Shown: in pieces, positions 35,300 to 46,165 of the stretch
How the letters are laid out: each line of letters starts with the position of its first letter
Numbering within the stretch: position 1 is the stretch's first letter
From: Pyricularia pennisetigena
Lineage: Eukaryota > Ascomycota > Sordariomycetes > Magnaporthales > Pyriculariaceae
DNA length: 64,000 nt
Reading direction: 5' to 3'
Assembly: GCF_004337985.1 (NCBI RefSeq)
Contig: NC_043740.1
Span: 5,167,233-5,231,232, forward strand
Translations under genes and position numbers: made by a program
The notes under the pieces: generated by a model
The model's input: only the letters and a program-made list of their open reading frames with translations
The model's database searches: none
What the model was told of the DNA's origin: nothing

Positions 35300-35944
35300 T
35301 GTGAACATGGCTAGCGCAGGGCTAATTATATTAGCTACCCTGCATTATTTTATAACGGCTAGCACGGGCTAATCTTATTAGTTACCCTGCATCGAATAAA
35401 TAAATAAATAACAAATAAAACGTATACGCGTTTATATACACAAAGCTTTATATATCACGTTTTTGTTCATAATTTCAACAACAAAACAAATACGTCATAT
35501 ATAATCTAGCTTAATGGTATAATGCACGTACCATAATCTATTTTATATATACGTTGCTAAAGTGCGTGGGTTCGAATCCCGTTATAGTCGCAGATTTTCT
35601 GTGCATGCATAAGCATAATAGGCCGTTAGGCTCAATAGGTCGGCAGGTTAGTCATATGAATAAGGCCAAAACATGTAACGTGACCCCGCATTCCGGACAT
35701 CCGGATCGAAGATCTGCACCTACGGATTCGAACACGTAATTCACAATTTAGCCTCAGATTCATCACCTTCATAACCTTTATCGATTTCACGATTTAACGA
35801 ATGGATTATGCAATAATAATATATTATCTCTATTACCCGCTAATAGACGGTTATTTGCCATTTTAACGTTTCATCAGCCTTATACGTGATCCATTTTTCC
35901 CCGCGTTCAAGATTAAGCTTATTCTATTTTGTAACCTCCTCACA
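35300..35944 (+). repeat. CopC 5' LTR with tRNA-like boxes
   Basis: 645 bp, TG...CA ends, nearly identical to the solo LTR at 20762-21406. At 35507-35517 TAGCTTAATGG fits a Pol III A box and at 35569-35579 GGTTCGAATCC fits a B box, but flanking bases do not pair into a tRNA acceptor stem. The LTR therefore seems to have absorbed a tRNA or SINE-like piece. The following GGTTATGAGCCCGG at 35945 is the place of the primer-binding site. Confidence 0.9.
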
Positions 35945-36315
35945 GGTTATGAGCCCGGATTAGCTGATACCAATGAGATCGATACCAATACCATTAAATC
36001 CATCGATTATTCTTCAGCCCTATCTCGGATTAACCCGAGTCTTGAACCATTCGATAGCTCTATTTACGCTCTATCCAACGGTATAATTACCGAAGCCGGA
36101 ATCGCACGCGCCGTCGAGAGAACCCGACTTTTACCTATACCTACCTATATACCTTAACAAACATTCGCCTATATTTTCACCGCTATTCGTCCTATCAATA
36201 CGAAACCTATACCGTCCGAAGGCTCTTTCCAAGACCTATCCAACCAAGTAGTCGTCTTGACCCCAACCCCGACCGTTACCGAGATACAATACAAATAAGA
36301 GACCCTTTATTTAAG
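35945..36315 (+). other. CopC leader
   Basis: Untranslated stretch between LTR and gag ATG. It starts GTTATGAGCCCGGATTAGCTG, the probable primer-binding and packaging region; its tRNA partner was not identified. The composition is balanced with many CA/TG, so it is not RIP-mutated. Confidence 0.6.
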
Positions 36316-37632
36316 ATGGCTACCTTCGACAAAATCCCAATGGTAACCCTTAAGGGCACCGAAAATTACGTTATCTGGGCTATTCGTGCTCAAGCGGCCT
36401 TGGAACTGAAGGGACTCGCATGTACCCTGGAGCAAAAGGAGGGAGTTATTATTAGCTTCGACGCTAATAATAACATGGAACCCACTGGTATCCCCAGTGG
36501 TATCCAGAGTGGTAATAATACCCTTGACCCTTTGGATTATACACATAAAAATACGCAGGTTTTGGCCTTTATAAAATCACTGTGCGATAATAAACCTCTT
36601 TTATATATAAAAGAATGCACTTCTGCGTACGAAGCCTGGAATAAAGTAAAAAATATATATAATCCTGAAGGCTATATTTCGGATTTCCTTTTATTAAAGG
36701 AGTTTTATTCGGCCATACCAGAATCGTTTAATAATATCGAGGTTTATTTGAGTAAAATAAAAGAGTTATATTCAGTTTTGAAATTTAAAGGTTTAATTAT
36801 TCAAGATAAGGTTATTATAACCTGGGTATTAAATATTTTAAATCAAAATTGGACCTTTTTTGCACAGAATATTATCCAAAACCTGCGGAACGATGATTCA
36901 AATAAATATACGGTAGATTTATTATTTGCCGATATTTTAAAGGAATTCCGTGGTGAGGATAATATTAATAAACATTATATCGTATCGTTGAATGAACTTT
37001 TGACCTTTAATAAGGTTGATAATGAGGTAAATTCTTTACCTATTAGTAACTACCCCAATAACGGGAATAAAGCTGACAAATTGAGTTTGGGACACTACTG
37101 TTTTACAACGTTTGTTCCAAATTTAATTTATTCTCACTTTAATCCACATGTTGTATTGCACTCTACTATAAATTCCTCCAATTTTATTATAGACAGTGCA
37201 GGAACAATTCATACATGTTGCAATATACAATATTTAACTGTCGTGAAATATATAAATACCACTGTTAAATGGGGTAATGCTTCCCATCTAAATATAAATA
37301 AGATGGGAACTATAAAAGTTAAGTTTAACGATACAGGTATAACAGAAACCATAAATAGCGTGTACTATGTACCAGAATTTGGGTTAAATATACTTTCTGT
37401 TGCACAATTACATAATTATATTATAACCTTAATAAATAATAAAGTAATAGTGATATATAAAGAACATAAACATAAAATAACACAAGGTTACACAAATAAT
37501 GGGCTATATATTCTACCTACCCAAATTGTGGAAGATAATTGTATATTACATGCGGAAGAAAAGTCGAATAATAACGATATTTCTTCCAATGCAGTATATA
37601 AATTACACGTTAAATATGGGCATATAGGTTAA
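36316..37632 (+). CDS. CopC gag-protease-pre-integrase polyprotein part
   Basis: This 438-codon frame is the longest open frame of the window. The N-terminal gag part (UBN2/DUF4219-like) reads VTLKGTENYVIWAIRAQAAL, AYEAWNKVKNIYNPEGYI and LLLKEFYSAIPESFNNIEVY. A protease core is at about residue 290: NFIIDSAGTIHTCC, i.e. DSAGT where copia proteases usually have DSGAT/DSGCS, followed by VYYVPEFGLNILSVAQL, typical of copia protease. It ends at the GAG-pre-integrase start KLHVKYGHIG. No CCHC zinc knuckle is apparent in gag. The stop at 37630 comes with a one-base loss: shifting the frame gives GHIGLTPLLQLIK, so the polyprotein was longer. The remarkable lack of Gln stops marks it as young or spared by RIP. 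Confidence 0.85.
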   Translation: MATFDKIPMVTLKGTENYVIWAIRAQAALELKGLACTLEQKEGVIISFDANNNMEPTGIPSGIQSGNNTLDPLDYTHKNTQVLAFIKSLCDNKPLLYIKECTSAYEAWNKVKNIYNPEGYISDFLLLKEFYSAIPESFNNIEVYLSKIKELYSVLKFKGLIIQDKVIITWVLNILNQNWTFFAQNIIQNLRNDDSNKYTVDLLFADILKEFRGEDNINKHYIVSLNELLTFNKVDNEVNSLPISNYPNNGNKADKLSLGHYCFTTFVPNLIYSHFNPHVVLHSTINSSNFIIDSAGTIHTCCNIQYLTVVKYINTTVKWGNASHLNINKMGTIKVKFNDTGITETINSVYYVPEFGLNILSVAQLHNYIITLINNKVIVIYKEHKHKITQGYTNNGLYILPTQIVEDNCILHAEEKSNNNDISSNAVYKLHVKYGHIG

Positions 37633-37889
37633 CACCCCTATTGCAGTTAATAAAGATAAATAAAATAAAGATAAATAAAATAAAGATATCGAAAGACGAT
37701 ATATATAATTATAATAAATATACGCGTGAGATTTGCTTAGCTGCAAAATCCAATCGGAAAAAAAACAGGACTTCTGCAAATATTATAAATTATAATATAT
37801 TAGACAGAATCCATTCCGATTTAGCTGGACCCATAAATCCACCCACGTATAATTATTATAAATAATATATAACCTTTTTGGATAAAAAG

Positions 37890-38077
37890 TGTTATAGGGT
37901 AAGCCAACGGCCTTGAGACCGTTAAATATCCTTATTGGTATTATTACTAACGCTGGGGAAGAAGGGAGGAAAAGGTATATATCCGGGTCGTGGTAATGTC
38001 CTTCCCTTTATATATTATCCCTGACCCGCTCTTGTATCTTATCACGTAATACGTATTTTACGCACGAATTTATAATA
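37890..38077 (-). repeat. GypB-B 3' LTR (left)
   Basis: 188 bp from TGTTATAGGG to TTTATAATA on the plus strand; matches the three other GypB LTRs. Confidence 0.9.
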
Positions 38078-38181
38078 TAACCCGCATTCGCCCGTCCTTT
38101 ATCGGGTATAATCGCCATTTGGAAATATAAAGGCAATCCAACGGGCGCGTATCCTAATATAATTTACCCGTCCATTATTCC

Positions 38182-38790
38182 GGGCGGTATAAACCCGTAA
38201 TCGGGTTTTGCCCTCCTATTTTCGGCCGCGGTTATATCGCGGGTTTTTTATCCCCGGTTCCGTTTACGGGCGGTTATCGTGGTTCGCCTTTTCCTAATTT
38301 TGGGCGGTATAGGGCCGTGGTCGGGTTTTGCCCTCCTATTTTTGGTTGCGGTGGTGTTGCGGTTTTTTTATCGTATTTACCGTTTACGGGTATTTGTCGC
38401 GGTTTATTTTCCTTTTATTTTAGGCGGTATAAGGCCGTAATCGGGTTTTGCCCTCCTGTTTTTAATTACGGTAATATCGCGGTTTTTTTATCGTACCTGC
38501 CGTTTACGGGTATTTATCGCGGTTTATTTTCCTTTTATTTTGGGCGGTATAAGGCCGTAATCGGGCTTTGCCCTCCTGTTTTTGGTTGCGGTAATGTCGC
38601 GGTTTTTTTATCGTATTTACCGTTTGCGGGTATTTATCGCGGTTTACCTTTTTTTTATTTTGGGCGGTATAAGGCCGTGGTCGGGTTTTACATTCCTATT
38701 TTTAATTGCGGTAATATCGCGGTTTTTTTATCGTACCTACCGTTTGCGGGTATTTGTCGCGGTTTACCTTCCTTTCATTTTGGGCGGTAT
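38182..38790. repeat. 120-bp tandem repeat, five units (GypB-B)
   Basis: Units begin at GGGCGGTATAA/GGGCGGTATAG motifs near 38182, 38304, 38422, 38542 and 38662, ending near 38782. Plus-strand translation gives a hydrophobic ~40-residue repeat (FLSYLPFAGIYRGLFSFYFG type) open over 38317-38814; minus-strand translation gives a basic Tyr/Gln/Lys repeat. Unit number differs from copy A (four). Confidence 0.88.
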
Positions 38791-39235
38791 AGGTTCGTTT
38801 ATTCATTAGCATAATTCCTTTCCCGTGGTGGTTACGGTTTTTGTTTTTCGCATTTTTCCCGCGTTATCGTCCTGGTCCCTTTTATTTTCCAATTTTTCCT
38901 CCATTCGAATCCTTTTCGTCCCTATTCCCTTTTTTTTTACCATTTTATCGATTTTTCCCGTTTTCCTATCGCTTTGTTTTTTATTTATATTACCTTTATT
39001 TCGTCCGTCCTCGCTTCCTATTCGTTTTTATTTATTATTTGTATCGTTATTTGTCGTTACCAATTCGTCGTTATTATATCCCGGGTTTTTATTTCCTTAA
39101 TCGCGTTATAAATAGCGTCTGGATAAACCAGTACCGGTGGTGGAAATGGCCGGCCTCCCCACCGTGGTGGTTAATTGTTTTCGTCGTATAATAATAACGG
39201 TCGCCCATTTATAAATTGTATCGATTAAATACCGA

Positions 39236-40291
39236 TTAAATAGTATCGCTAATTTATATTTGTAACGTTTTTATCGCGTTATCAGTACCGCGGAGCTCCA
39301 GGGTAATTTAAATAACGACGAATATATCGTTCCGGAAAATGTATTTATTTTTTGCGTTTTTTGTGTAAAAACGTCCAAAATTAATAGGGTTTGGGAATAT
39401 CGCCCTACCCCCGACGGTATTAGTTATTAACGATATTATAATATTAAGAAATCGTATTATTATGATAGCGAGGCCGTTTACGCCTTTAATTTTATCCTCC
39501 GCCGCCGTTTGCGAAAATTAAAAATTATAATTTATAATGGTCGTTATATCGTCTAACCTTTAATTAAAAACACCGTTGTAAATAGTAAAAAAATCCCTGG
39601 TAAAAATGCCGTATTGTTTCGAAATATGTTTACCGCGTATACCAATTGGGTCCGCGTTTATTAGGACGTACAGGATAAAATGGCCAATTCCGGGGCCGCG
39701 ACGACCTTTACTAAAACTATTATCTTTACTACTATATCCAATACCCTTTTTCGCAACGGCGGTAATTATAACCGTTAATTGGTATAAATTTTCGCACGCG
39801 GTTTTATTTACCTGGAAATACGTTTAATTCCTTTAATATATAATTGTTTCGATAACGTTATTAATTTTTAAATTGTTTAGGAACGTAATACGTCGCGCTA
39901 TAAAAAAAACCTGTAAAAAACGCGCCGAAATAATAATATTTTTGCTGTTTTAATTACCATTTTAACCGTTTCCCCCGCCGTTTTTATACGCCAATTTCGC
40001 CCCGCGCATTTCCCACGTTTTTTCGTTTTTATTATTACCACGCCCCGTCGACGTTTCGAAATTCCTTTTTCGCGTTACCCCGTCGCATTTCGTTTTATTC
40101 GTGCCACGATTCGGTATATATTTGGTTTTTCGCGTCCCCGTACCCTTATTTCGTCGCATTTTCGTGCTTTTGGTCGTAATATGGGCAAAAACCCGTTTTT
40201 TGGAAAATCCCGTTATAAACCTTTTTTAACCGAAAATATTACCCGACGTCGTACCGCTTTATTGCGGGAAATTAACGAATTTGTTAAATAA
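39236..40291 (+). pseudogene. GypB-B plus-strand frame, 352 codons
   Basis: The same reading frame runs from 39236 to the stop at 40291 without any frame shift and is interrupted only by TAA and TAG. It reads AELQGNLNNDEYIVPENVF, VWEYRPTPDGISYQ, AVYAFNFILRRRLRKLKIII, FTAYTNWVRVYQDVQDKMAN, KTRRNNNIFAVLITILTVSP and a very basic C-terminal third. It matches copy A at protein level. I recognise no domain. Its position, convergent with gag-pol just inside the 3' LTR, is like that of antisense genes in some plant gypsy elements. Confidence 0.45.
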
Positions 40292-40752
40292 TGGGAATTC
40301 CCGGTTTTTAAAAACGATACGGAAAATAATAAAATAAAAAAAAGGACGTTAAAATAAAGGAAAAAAATAAGGAGGAAGGAAATCTGGATAGCGAATTGGA
40401 GGCGTACAATTCGGTTTTTATTTAATATTTTATCGCCGCGTAAAATTATCGTTTTATTTTATATATATTAATTTAATTTAAGGATTGGGTGGGTGGGATA
40501 CGGTTACGTCGCCCCAAAAATAGGCGCGGGTTATATAATCGTCGGTTTGTTTTTATTATATTTCGCCCCGGTAAAAAGTTTGATTTTGCGTGTTTTTTTT
40601 ACCGTACGTTTGGTTAAATTAATATTTATTTTAAATTTACCGCGTCGTTTTTTTTCCGGGGAATCGTCGATTTTTTAATTAATTGTAACAAGTCCCTGGT
40701 CCGGTTAAATATTTAATTATTAACGTTATTTCGATATTAAGTTATTATTTGT

Positions 40753-41990
40753 TTAAACCGGCCCCCATTTGGTTTCAAATTCTTCCAATACCCGTATATT
40801 TTCCACCATTACCAAATCCTCCCACGTAAGTTCGTCGTACTTTTTCCATTTTATTAAAATTTTGCGTTTACGTTTTTTTTTTATTACGTTTTTCGCGGCC
40901 AAGATTTCCTTTATTACCCGTTCCTCCGCGGTTTCGCTATTTAAATCGGATAAAGTTAATAACGGGCCGGATTTAATATCGGTACGAATTTGGGACGGTA
41001 ATAAATCGTCCGCGGTTTTTTCAATTAATTTTACGTGAAAAATGGGGTGGATTTCTTTCGGGACATTTAACGTAATTGTTAATGGTATAAAAATCGCCAC
41101 GACCGTATATTTATTCGCTACGAAATTAAACTTTTTATGCGGGCGATTAGTTTTAACATTCCGTAAATTGAAAAAAGTTTTATCCCCTATTTTAAAACGG
41201 TCCGCCGGTTTCCGTATTTTATTCGCGTTTTTTTTAACGTTGTTATATATAAACTATAACGGCGTGGGCTACATTTATACCGTTTTTAAAATGCTATAAA
41301 AACGAATTCGCGCGATTTTTGGGCGTGGAACCCGGTCGTCCGTTTACTTATAATACCGGGACCGCGTTTACCTCGTATTTTAATAATAATTTATTAAAAT
41401 TAATTCCCGTAATTAATAAATTCCTATTATTTAACGCTAATTAAACGGCGGGTAAATATCCGGGCTAATTTATTTAATTAAATACCGCGAAAACCTTTAA
41501 ATAATATTATATTTCCTAATTAATCCGTTCCGTACCCCCGTCCGTTTTTAGGTAATAAAACGTCGATAATAATTGTAAAATTCCTATTTATCGGTATAAT
41601 TTCGACTTAAAACCCCTTACCCAATCCGACCCCCGGTCCGATATAATCGCGTTTAAAAAACCTTTAAACCGCCACCAAATGGAAACGAATTTCGTGGCGC
41701 AAATTTCGGTTTTTATCGAATTTATCGCTTTTAGTTGGATATATTTGGAAAATTTATTAATTATAATTATTATATAATGCGGCGCGTCCGCACTATTACC
41801 TGGGAAATCCGTTATAAAATCGATGGAAATTTATTTTCACAATTTATCCGGTATTGGTAGGGGTTATAATAGCCTTTATTTACGTCGTTTCGATAATTTT
41901 ATTTTGCGGTATATATCGCAATTGCGTACGAATCGTCGGATATATTCGGCTATCCCGTCCCAATGGTAATTTCGAACCAGGATCGTAAAT
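40753..41990 (-). pseudogene. GypB-B integrase and chromodomain, decayed
   Basis: On the minus strand the open stretch 41100-40753 reads LNVPKEIHPIFHVKLIEKTA (the usual segment before the chromodomain) and then RKRKILIKWKKYDELTWEDL and VLEEFETKWGP, a full-length chromodomain. The integrase core upstream (41.9-41.6 kb) is broken by stops at Gln codons. Confidence 0.85.
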
Positions 41991-42393
41991 GTGTTATTTT
42001 TACCGCAATAAGCAATTATTAGGGATTCGTAAATTCGTTGAAAAATTACCGTAATTAAGGGTTCCCAATTGGGTAATTAAAAACGGTTTTTATATAATAA
42101 CGTACCGGAGGCGTTTATTAAATAATCCGTTATTTATATTATCGTTTCGGCTTCGGGTGGGAATCGTTTTATATCCTGTTAAACCGCGTTACGTTTATAA
42201 ACGTATACCGGGTTTTTTTCCATTATTTCGTTCCAAAATCCTGCTATATAAAATTATTGGAAAATAAATATTCCTTCCGGGATCGCCGGTAATATATTTT
42301 GTGGTAATATTTAAAAAATACCGATTATAATTATATTGGGTATTGGGCGTAATATTATCGTTTTTTTTCGCTAATTTCGTCCTGTTTCCGTTT

Positions 42394-44340
42394 TCATAGC
42401 GCGTCGGGGATTATCGCGTATTTCCTTAATCGGTATTTTAAAACGTAATTAAATTTGGATAAGATTTCGGCCCACCGCATTTGCCGTTCCGATATTACCT
42501 TCGGTTTCGTAAAATATTCGAACGTTTTATAATCCGTAAAAATGGTGAAAGGAAAACGGATATTGCGTAATTCCGTTTCCCATATTTGCAAATAATGGAC
42601 GACCGCGAGCAATTCCTTAACGTGGATAATATAATTCCGTTAAACCGTCGTTAATTTAACGGAATAAAATATTACCGGTTTTTATAACCCGTCCTTCCTT
42701 TTTTATACCAATACCCCCCCGATAACTACGCCGGAATAATCCGTTTTTACTTTCGTTTCCGTTCCGTCGCTTTATTAAGCCAATATTAGCGCCTGCAACA
42801 ATATTTATTTAAATATTTTAAAAGTAACGTCCTCCTCCGGTATCCATTTAAACGGTATTTTTTTTTTAATAAATCAAAATAGGGGTACCGTTAAACCCGA
42901 ATACCCGTTTATAAAATCCCGGTAAAAATTTGCAAATCCTAAAAAACCGCGCAATCCTCGTAACTTCGTCGGGGTTTCCCATTCCCGGATCGCGCGTAAT
43001 TTTTCCGGATCGGTTTCCACGCCTATATTAACGTATATAATAAACCCCAGATATTTAACGGAAAAACCGCGAACGCGTTTTTATCGAAATCCAAATTTAA
43101 ACCCGCTTTTTTTAATTTTCCCAAAATGTGGGTAATTTTCCGCCAATAATCCGTTTTAAAACCGGACGTATAAATTAAAATATCGTACAAATATATTAAT
43201 GTATAATCGTCCAATATATTCCCGAGGACGCCGTTAATATATCGTTGGAACGTGGCCGGGGCGCCCGTTAATCCAAATAAATATATTAATTATTCGAACA
43301 ATCCGAATTTTGTACGAAAAATTGCAAAATATTTATCCTTTTCGGCCACGCGTAATTTATAAAAAATTACGCGTACGTTTATTTTAATAAATTATTTTAT
43401 TCCGGATAAAAAGCGGAATATCTTTTTAATTAATAGTAAAAAATACCGGTCCTATATTATAATAGCGTTTAATACTTTATAATCGACGTATAAACGCCAT
43501 CTTCCAAAAGTTTTCCGGATTATTAGGACCGGGGTTGCGGTTAACGACGCGTTTATTCGGATCCATTTTTTATCCATTATATCGATTATTTGTCGCCGTA
43601 ATTCCAATTATTAATCGCGCGGTATATAATATAACCGGCCCTATAATAACGGCGGGGATTTACCGTCGTTATCCTTTTGGATCCGGATATAATAATCCAA
43701 TTCGCCTTTATACGGGGGTAAAACTAAAATTTTACCGTCGTTAAATAAATTTTCGAAATTTTTTAATTTTGCGGGTAACGTCGCCGGGGGTTTTGCGTCG
43801 CCTTTATTTACCGCCGTTAAAATTAAAACCCGGGTTATATTTCGAAATAAAATAAAGGCGAATTCCATTTATTCGTTCGTAATTTATTTTGTTTTTCGGG
43901 CCGCGGCCAGGAATACGTTATTTATAACCACCGTAAATTTCCCGCTTTTCGGACGCAGGGACAACTTTTATACAAATAACTCTTTAACGGACCTTATTTT
44001 TAACCCTCCCTAATTTGGGTTTAATACCATTTTCCGGTGGGTTATCCAAAAAAGTCCCAGGAACAGGTCCTACGTTAATCCCGGAATTATATAAAAGGAT
44101 ATTGGCGCGGATTAACCGTTTATATTTACGTCGCAATTGCCTATTTCCTATATATCGGTTTATATTCGTCCCGTTACCGTGCCCAACCGGCGGATTTATA
44201 GTGAAAAAACCTTTATTATTCCCAATTTTTCGGTATAATTTTTATTTATAACCGCGTAATATTCGCATTTTAAATCCATTTATGCAATAATAAATTTCGT
44301 TAAATTAATTAAAACCGGGATAAAAAATGGTCGCTTATTT
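42394..44340 (-). pseudogene. GypB-B protease, reverse transcriptase, RNase H, decayed
   Basis: The RT box at about 43214-43160 reads YLYDILIYTSG: the first Asp of YLDD is Tyr. Upstream pieces match copy A (FGLTGAPATFQRYIN). RNase H is open at 42612-42394 with FPFTIFTDYKTFEYFTKPKV and QMRWAEILSKFNYVLKYR, which in relatives are FTDHKNLEYF and QARWALFLSRFDF. Other parts carry stops. Confidence 0.85.
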
Positions 44341-44449
44341 ATTATAATTTGTATTTTTTTAACTGCTTTTTCCGATTTATATTTATTAATATATTATATG
44401 GTGGTCCGGGCCCGCCGCGTCGGTTTTCCTTTGGGTTAAAATTGTGGCC

Positions 44450-45475
44450 CAAAATTAATTTTTTCCTTTTTCGGGGTCGTTTGGCGTTGGACGTATAACC
44501 GGTGCAAACTGGTAATTTTGGGCGTAATAGGAGGCGGACCCGCAACAAAAACAAACCCTTATTTTACAACGTCGCTGGAATTTTTGAACGGATATTTTTG
44601 GGGCCTTATTTTTCCCTTTATTTTTATTTAATCGGCGCTTTTTTCGTTTTTTACCAGCGTTATAACGATTTCGGTCAACCTTTATCGCTAATATACCCGT
44701 TATTATTATATTTTTAAACCTATTTATAAGGAATTTGGAAAAGGGGCGTTCCGTTTTTGGCCAAAACGTTTATCCAAATCGATAACCTCCAAATTTTAAA
44801 CAATATAACGGTATATGACGATAAATTCGTGGTAAAAGTCGGAAACGATACCCCTTCCTCCCGACGCCTTTTTTATCCGGTTAACGACCCGGAAACGCAA
44901 ATAATTAACCCGTATTACGTTTAACCATTCGAGACCCCCGGCCGCAATAAAAAAACGTTCGAATTTGGTAAAAGAATATGCGAACGATTCGCCGTATTAT
45001 ATTCGGAATGCTTTTAATTCGGCGAAAATTTAAGTTTTTTTATAAAAATTATCGTACGTACGTCCCAAATATTCGATAAAATCCTCGTAATTATACCCCC
45101 CTCCCGTACCCTTTATTTCGTAAAAAAAACGGACGATATCCTATATTATAATAATAAAATTAAATTATACGTATTCGAATTGGTCGCGCTAGTTCCCGAC
45201 GAATTCCGCGTCGCGTATTAATTTGTACGAAATAATTTATTTCCAAACTGTAAACGTAACCGGTGCGCCGTCGTATAATGGGGGGTTACGTAAAAGTTTT
45301 TTTTTGGGGCGTTGTTTTTGCGCGATCGCGCCTGCGTTTAAGGAATATAATTGCATTTAAACAATACGTTTTTCCAATATCGCGATATTCGCGACCAGGT
45401 TTTGGTAAAAATCGTAAATTTCCCCTCCCGGGCCTGGTTTTGGGTTGGTTATTATCGTGTTTAAATTCAAACGTT
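44450..45475 (-). pseudogene. GypB-B gag, decayed
   Basis: It is co-linear with GypB-A gag. The zinc knuckle at about 44560-44500 reads VCFCCGSASYYAQNYQF: both first Cys are kept, while His and the last Cys are Tyr. The upstream capsid part is broken by stops. The start is not fixed. Confidence 0.65.
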
Positions 45476-45481
45476 AATAAA

Positions 45482-45669
45482 TATTATAAGGTAAACCAAC
45501 GGTTTTGAAACCCTTAAATATCCTTATTGGTATTATTATTAACGTTGGGGAAAAAGGGAGGAAAAGGTGTATATCCGGGTCGTGGTAATGTCCTTCCTTT
45601 TATATATTATCCCTGACCCGCTCTTGTATCTTATTACGTGATACGTGCCTTAGGCACGAATCCATAACA
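45482..45669 (-). repeat. GypB-B 5' LTR (right)
   Basis: 188 bp, TATTATAAGG to TCCATAACA on the plus strand, next to the right AAAAG duplication. Its TG terminus is TA through a G-to-A change. Confidence 0.9.
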
Positions 45670-45710
45670 AAAAGTCACGTTATTTACGTGTTGCATTGTT
45701 AAAAACAAAG

Positions 45711-45870
45711 ACGTGATATATAAAGCTTTGTGTGTATAAACGCGTATACGTTTTATTTGTTATTTATGTATTTATTCGATGCAGGGTGACTAGTAAAATT
45801 AGCCCGTGCTAGCCGTTATAAAATAATGCAGGGTAGCTAATATAATTAGCCCTGCGCTAGCCATGTTCAC
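45711..45870 (-). repeat. Inverted CopC LTR fragment at right end
   Basis: 160 bp match the first ~160 bp of the CopC LTR in reverse (GCGCTAGCCATGTTCACA end). The junction with integrase sequence has the short shared stretch AACAAA/ACGTGAT. CGGTC follows directly, paired with CGATC at 35295-35299. Confidence 0.88.
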
Positions 45871-46165
45871 ACGGTCCACAAAAACCATACCAAAAATTTT
45901 GTATTTGCAATATAAACGATCGCTGCAATACCTAAAAAAGCCTAAATCGAACGCTAATTTTTAGCGATCCCCATTGCAAATACAGGGGGGTAAATGCTAA
46001 ATTAGCGCTTAAAACCAACAATTTCGCACAAAAACAGCAATATCTTCGTCAATATACGTGCTGTAAAAATGCGACAATAACCAAAATAAAGCCTAAATTT
46101 CAGGTTTTCCAGCGATGCAAAATACATTTTAATGCACAAACTAAAACTTCCCCGGGTTTATAGCT

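Larger units (their letters stand above)
37890..45669 (-). mobile_element. GypB (Ty3/gypsy) copy B
   Basis: The 7780-bp element has 188-bp LTRs and a perfect 5-bp duplication AAAAG (37885-37889 and 45670-45674). It lies inside the CopC integrase frame, which resumes exactly. It is 121 bp longer than copy A, as expected from one more 120-bp unit. Coding order on the minus strand is gag, protease, RT, RNase H, integrase, chromodomain; a plus-strand frame lies near the left LTR. It is heavily RIP-mutated although its host CopC is not. Confidence 0.92.
37633..45710 (+). pseudogene. CopC integrase start, split by GypB-B
   Basis: After the frameshift the frame 37641-37865 carries a short A-rich repeat (ATAAATAAAATAAAG twice), the zinc-binding remnant REICLAAKSNRKKNRTS and ILDRIHSDLAGPINPPTYNY, the start of the copia integrase core with its first Asp. 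A TAA at 37863 follows, then YITFLDKK before GypB-B, and SRYLRVALLKTK after it (45675-45710). The two parts join in frame when GypB-B and one AAAAG are removed. The rest of pol is deleted. Confidence 0.85.
35300..45870 (+). mobile_element. CopC (Ty1/copia), young copy, split by GypB-B, inverted LTR end
   Basis: The copy begins with a 645-bp LTR (TGTGAACATGG...CTCCTCACA), followed by gag, protease and the start of integrase (to 37889), GypB-B with AAAAG duplications, a little more integrase (45675-45704), and then an inverted first part of the LTR (45711-45870). Both outer ends are therefore TGTGAACATGG in inverted orientation, flanked by CGATC/CGGTC. RT, RNase H and the normal 3' LTR are missing. 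RIP is nearly absent. This looks like an aberrant integration product, for example after auto-integration, of a copia element. Confidence 0.85.

Noticed and set aside
35500..35590. Functional tRNA gene
   Set aside because: A and B boxes are present but the acceptor and anticodon arms do not pair properly.
35554..35739. 61-codon frame identical at 20967-21152
   Set aside because: Both lie inside CopC LTRs and overlap the tRNA-like B box; identity reflects recent LTR copies, not protein conservation.
36307..36546. 79-codon minus-strand frame
   Set aside because: Fully antisense to the well-supported CopC gag frame.
38825..39191. Two overlapping plus-strand frames of 91 and 116 codons
   Set aside because: They come from a T/C-rich spacer; composition alone opens both frames.
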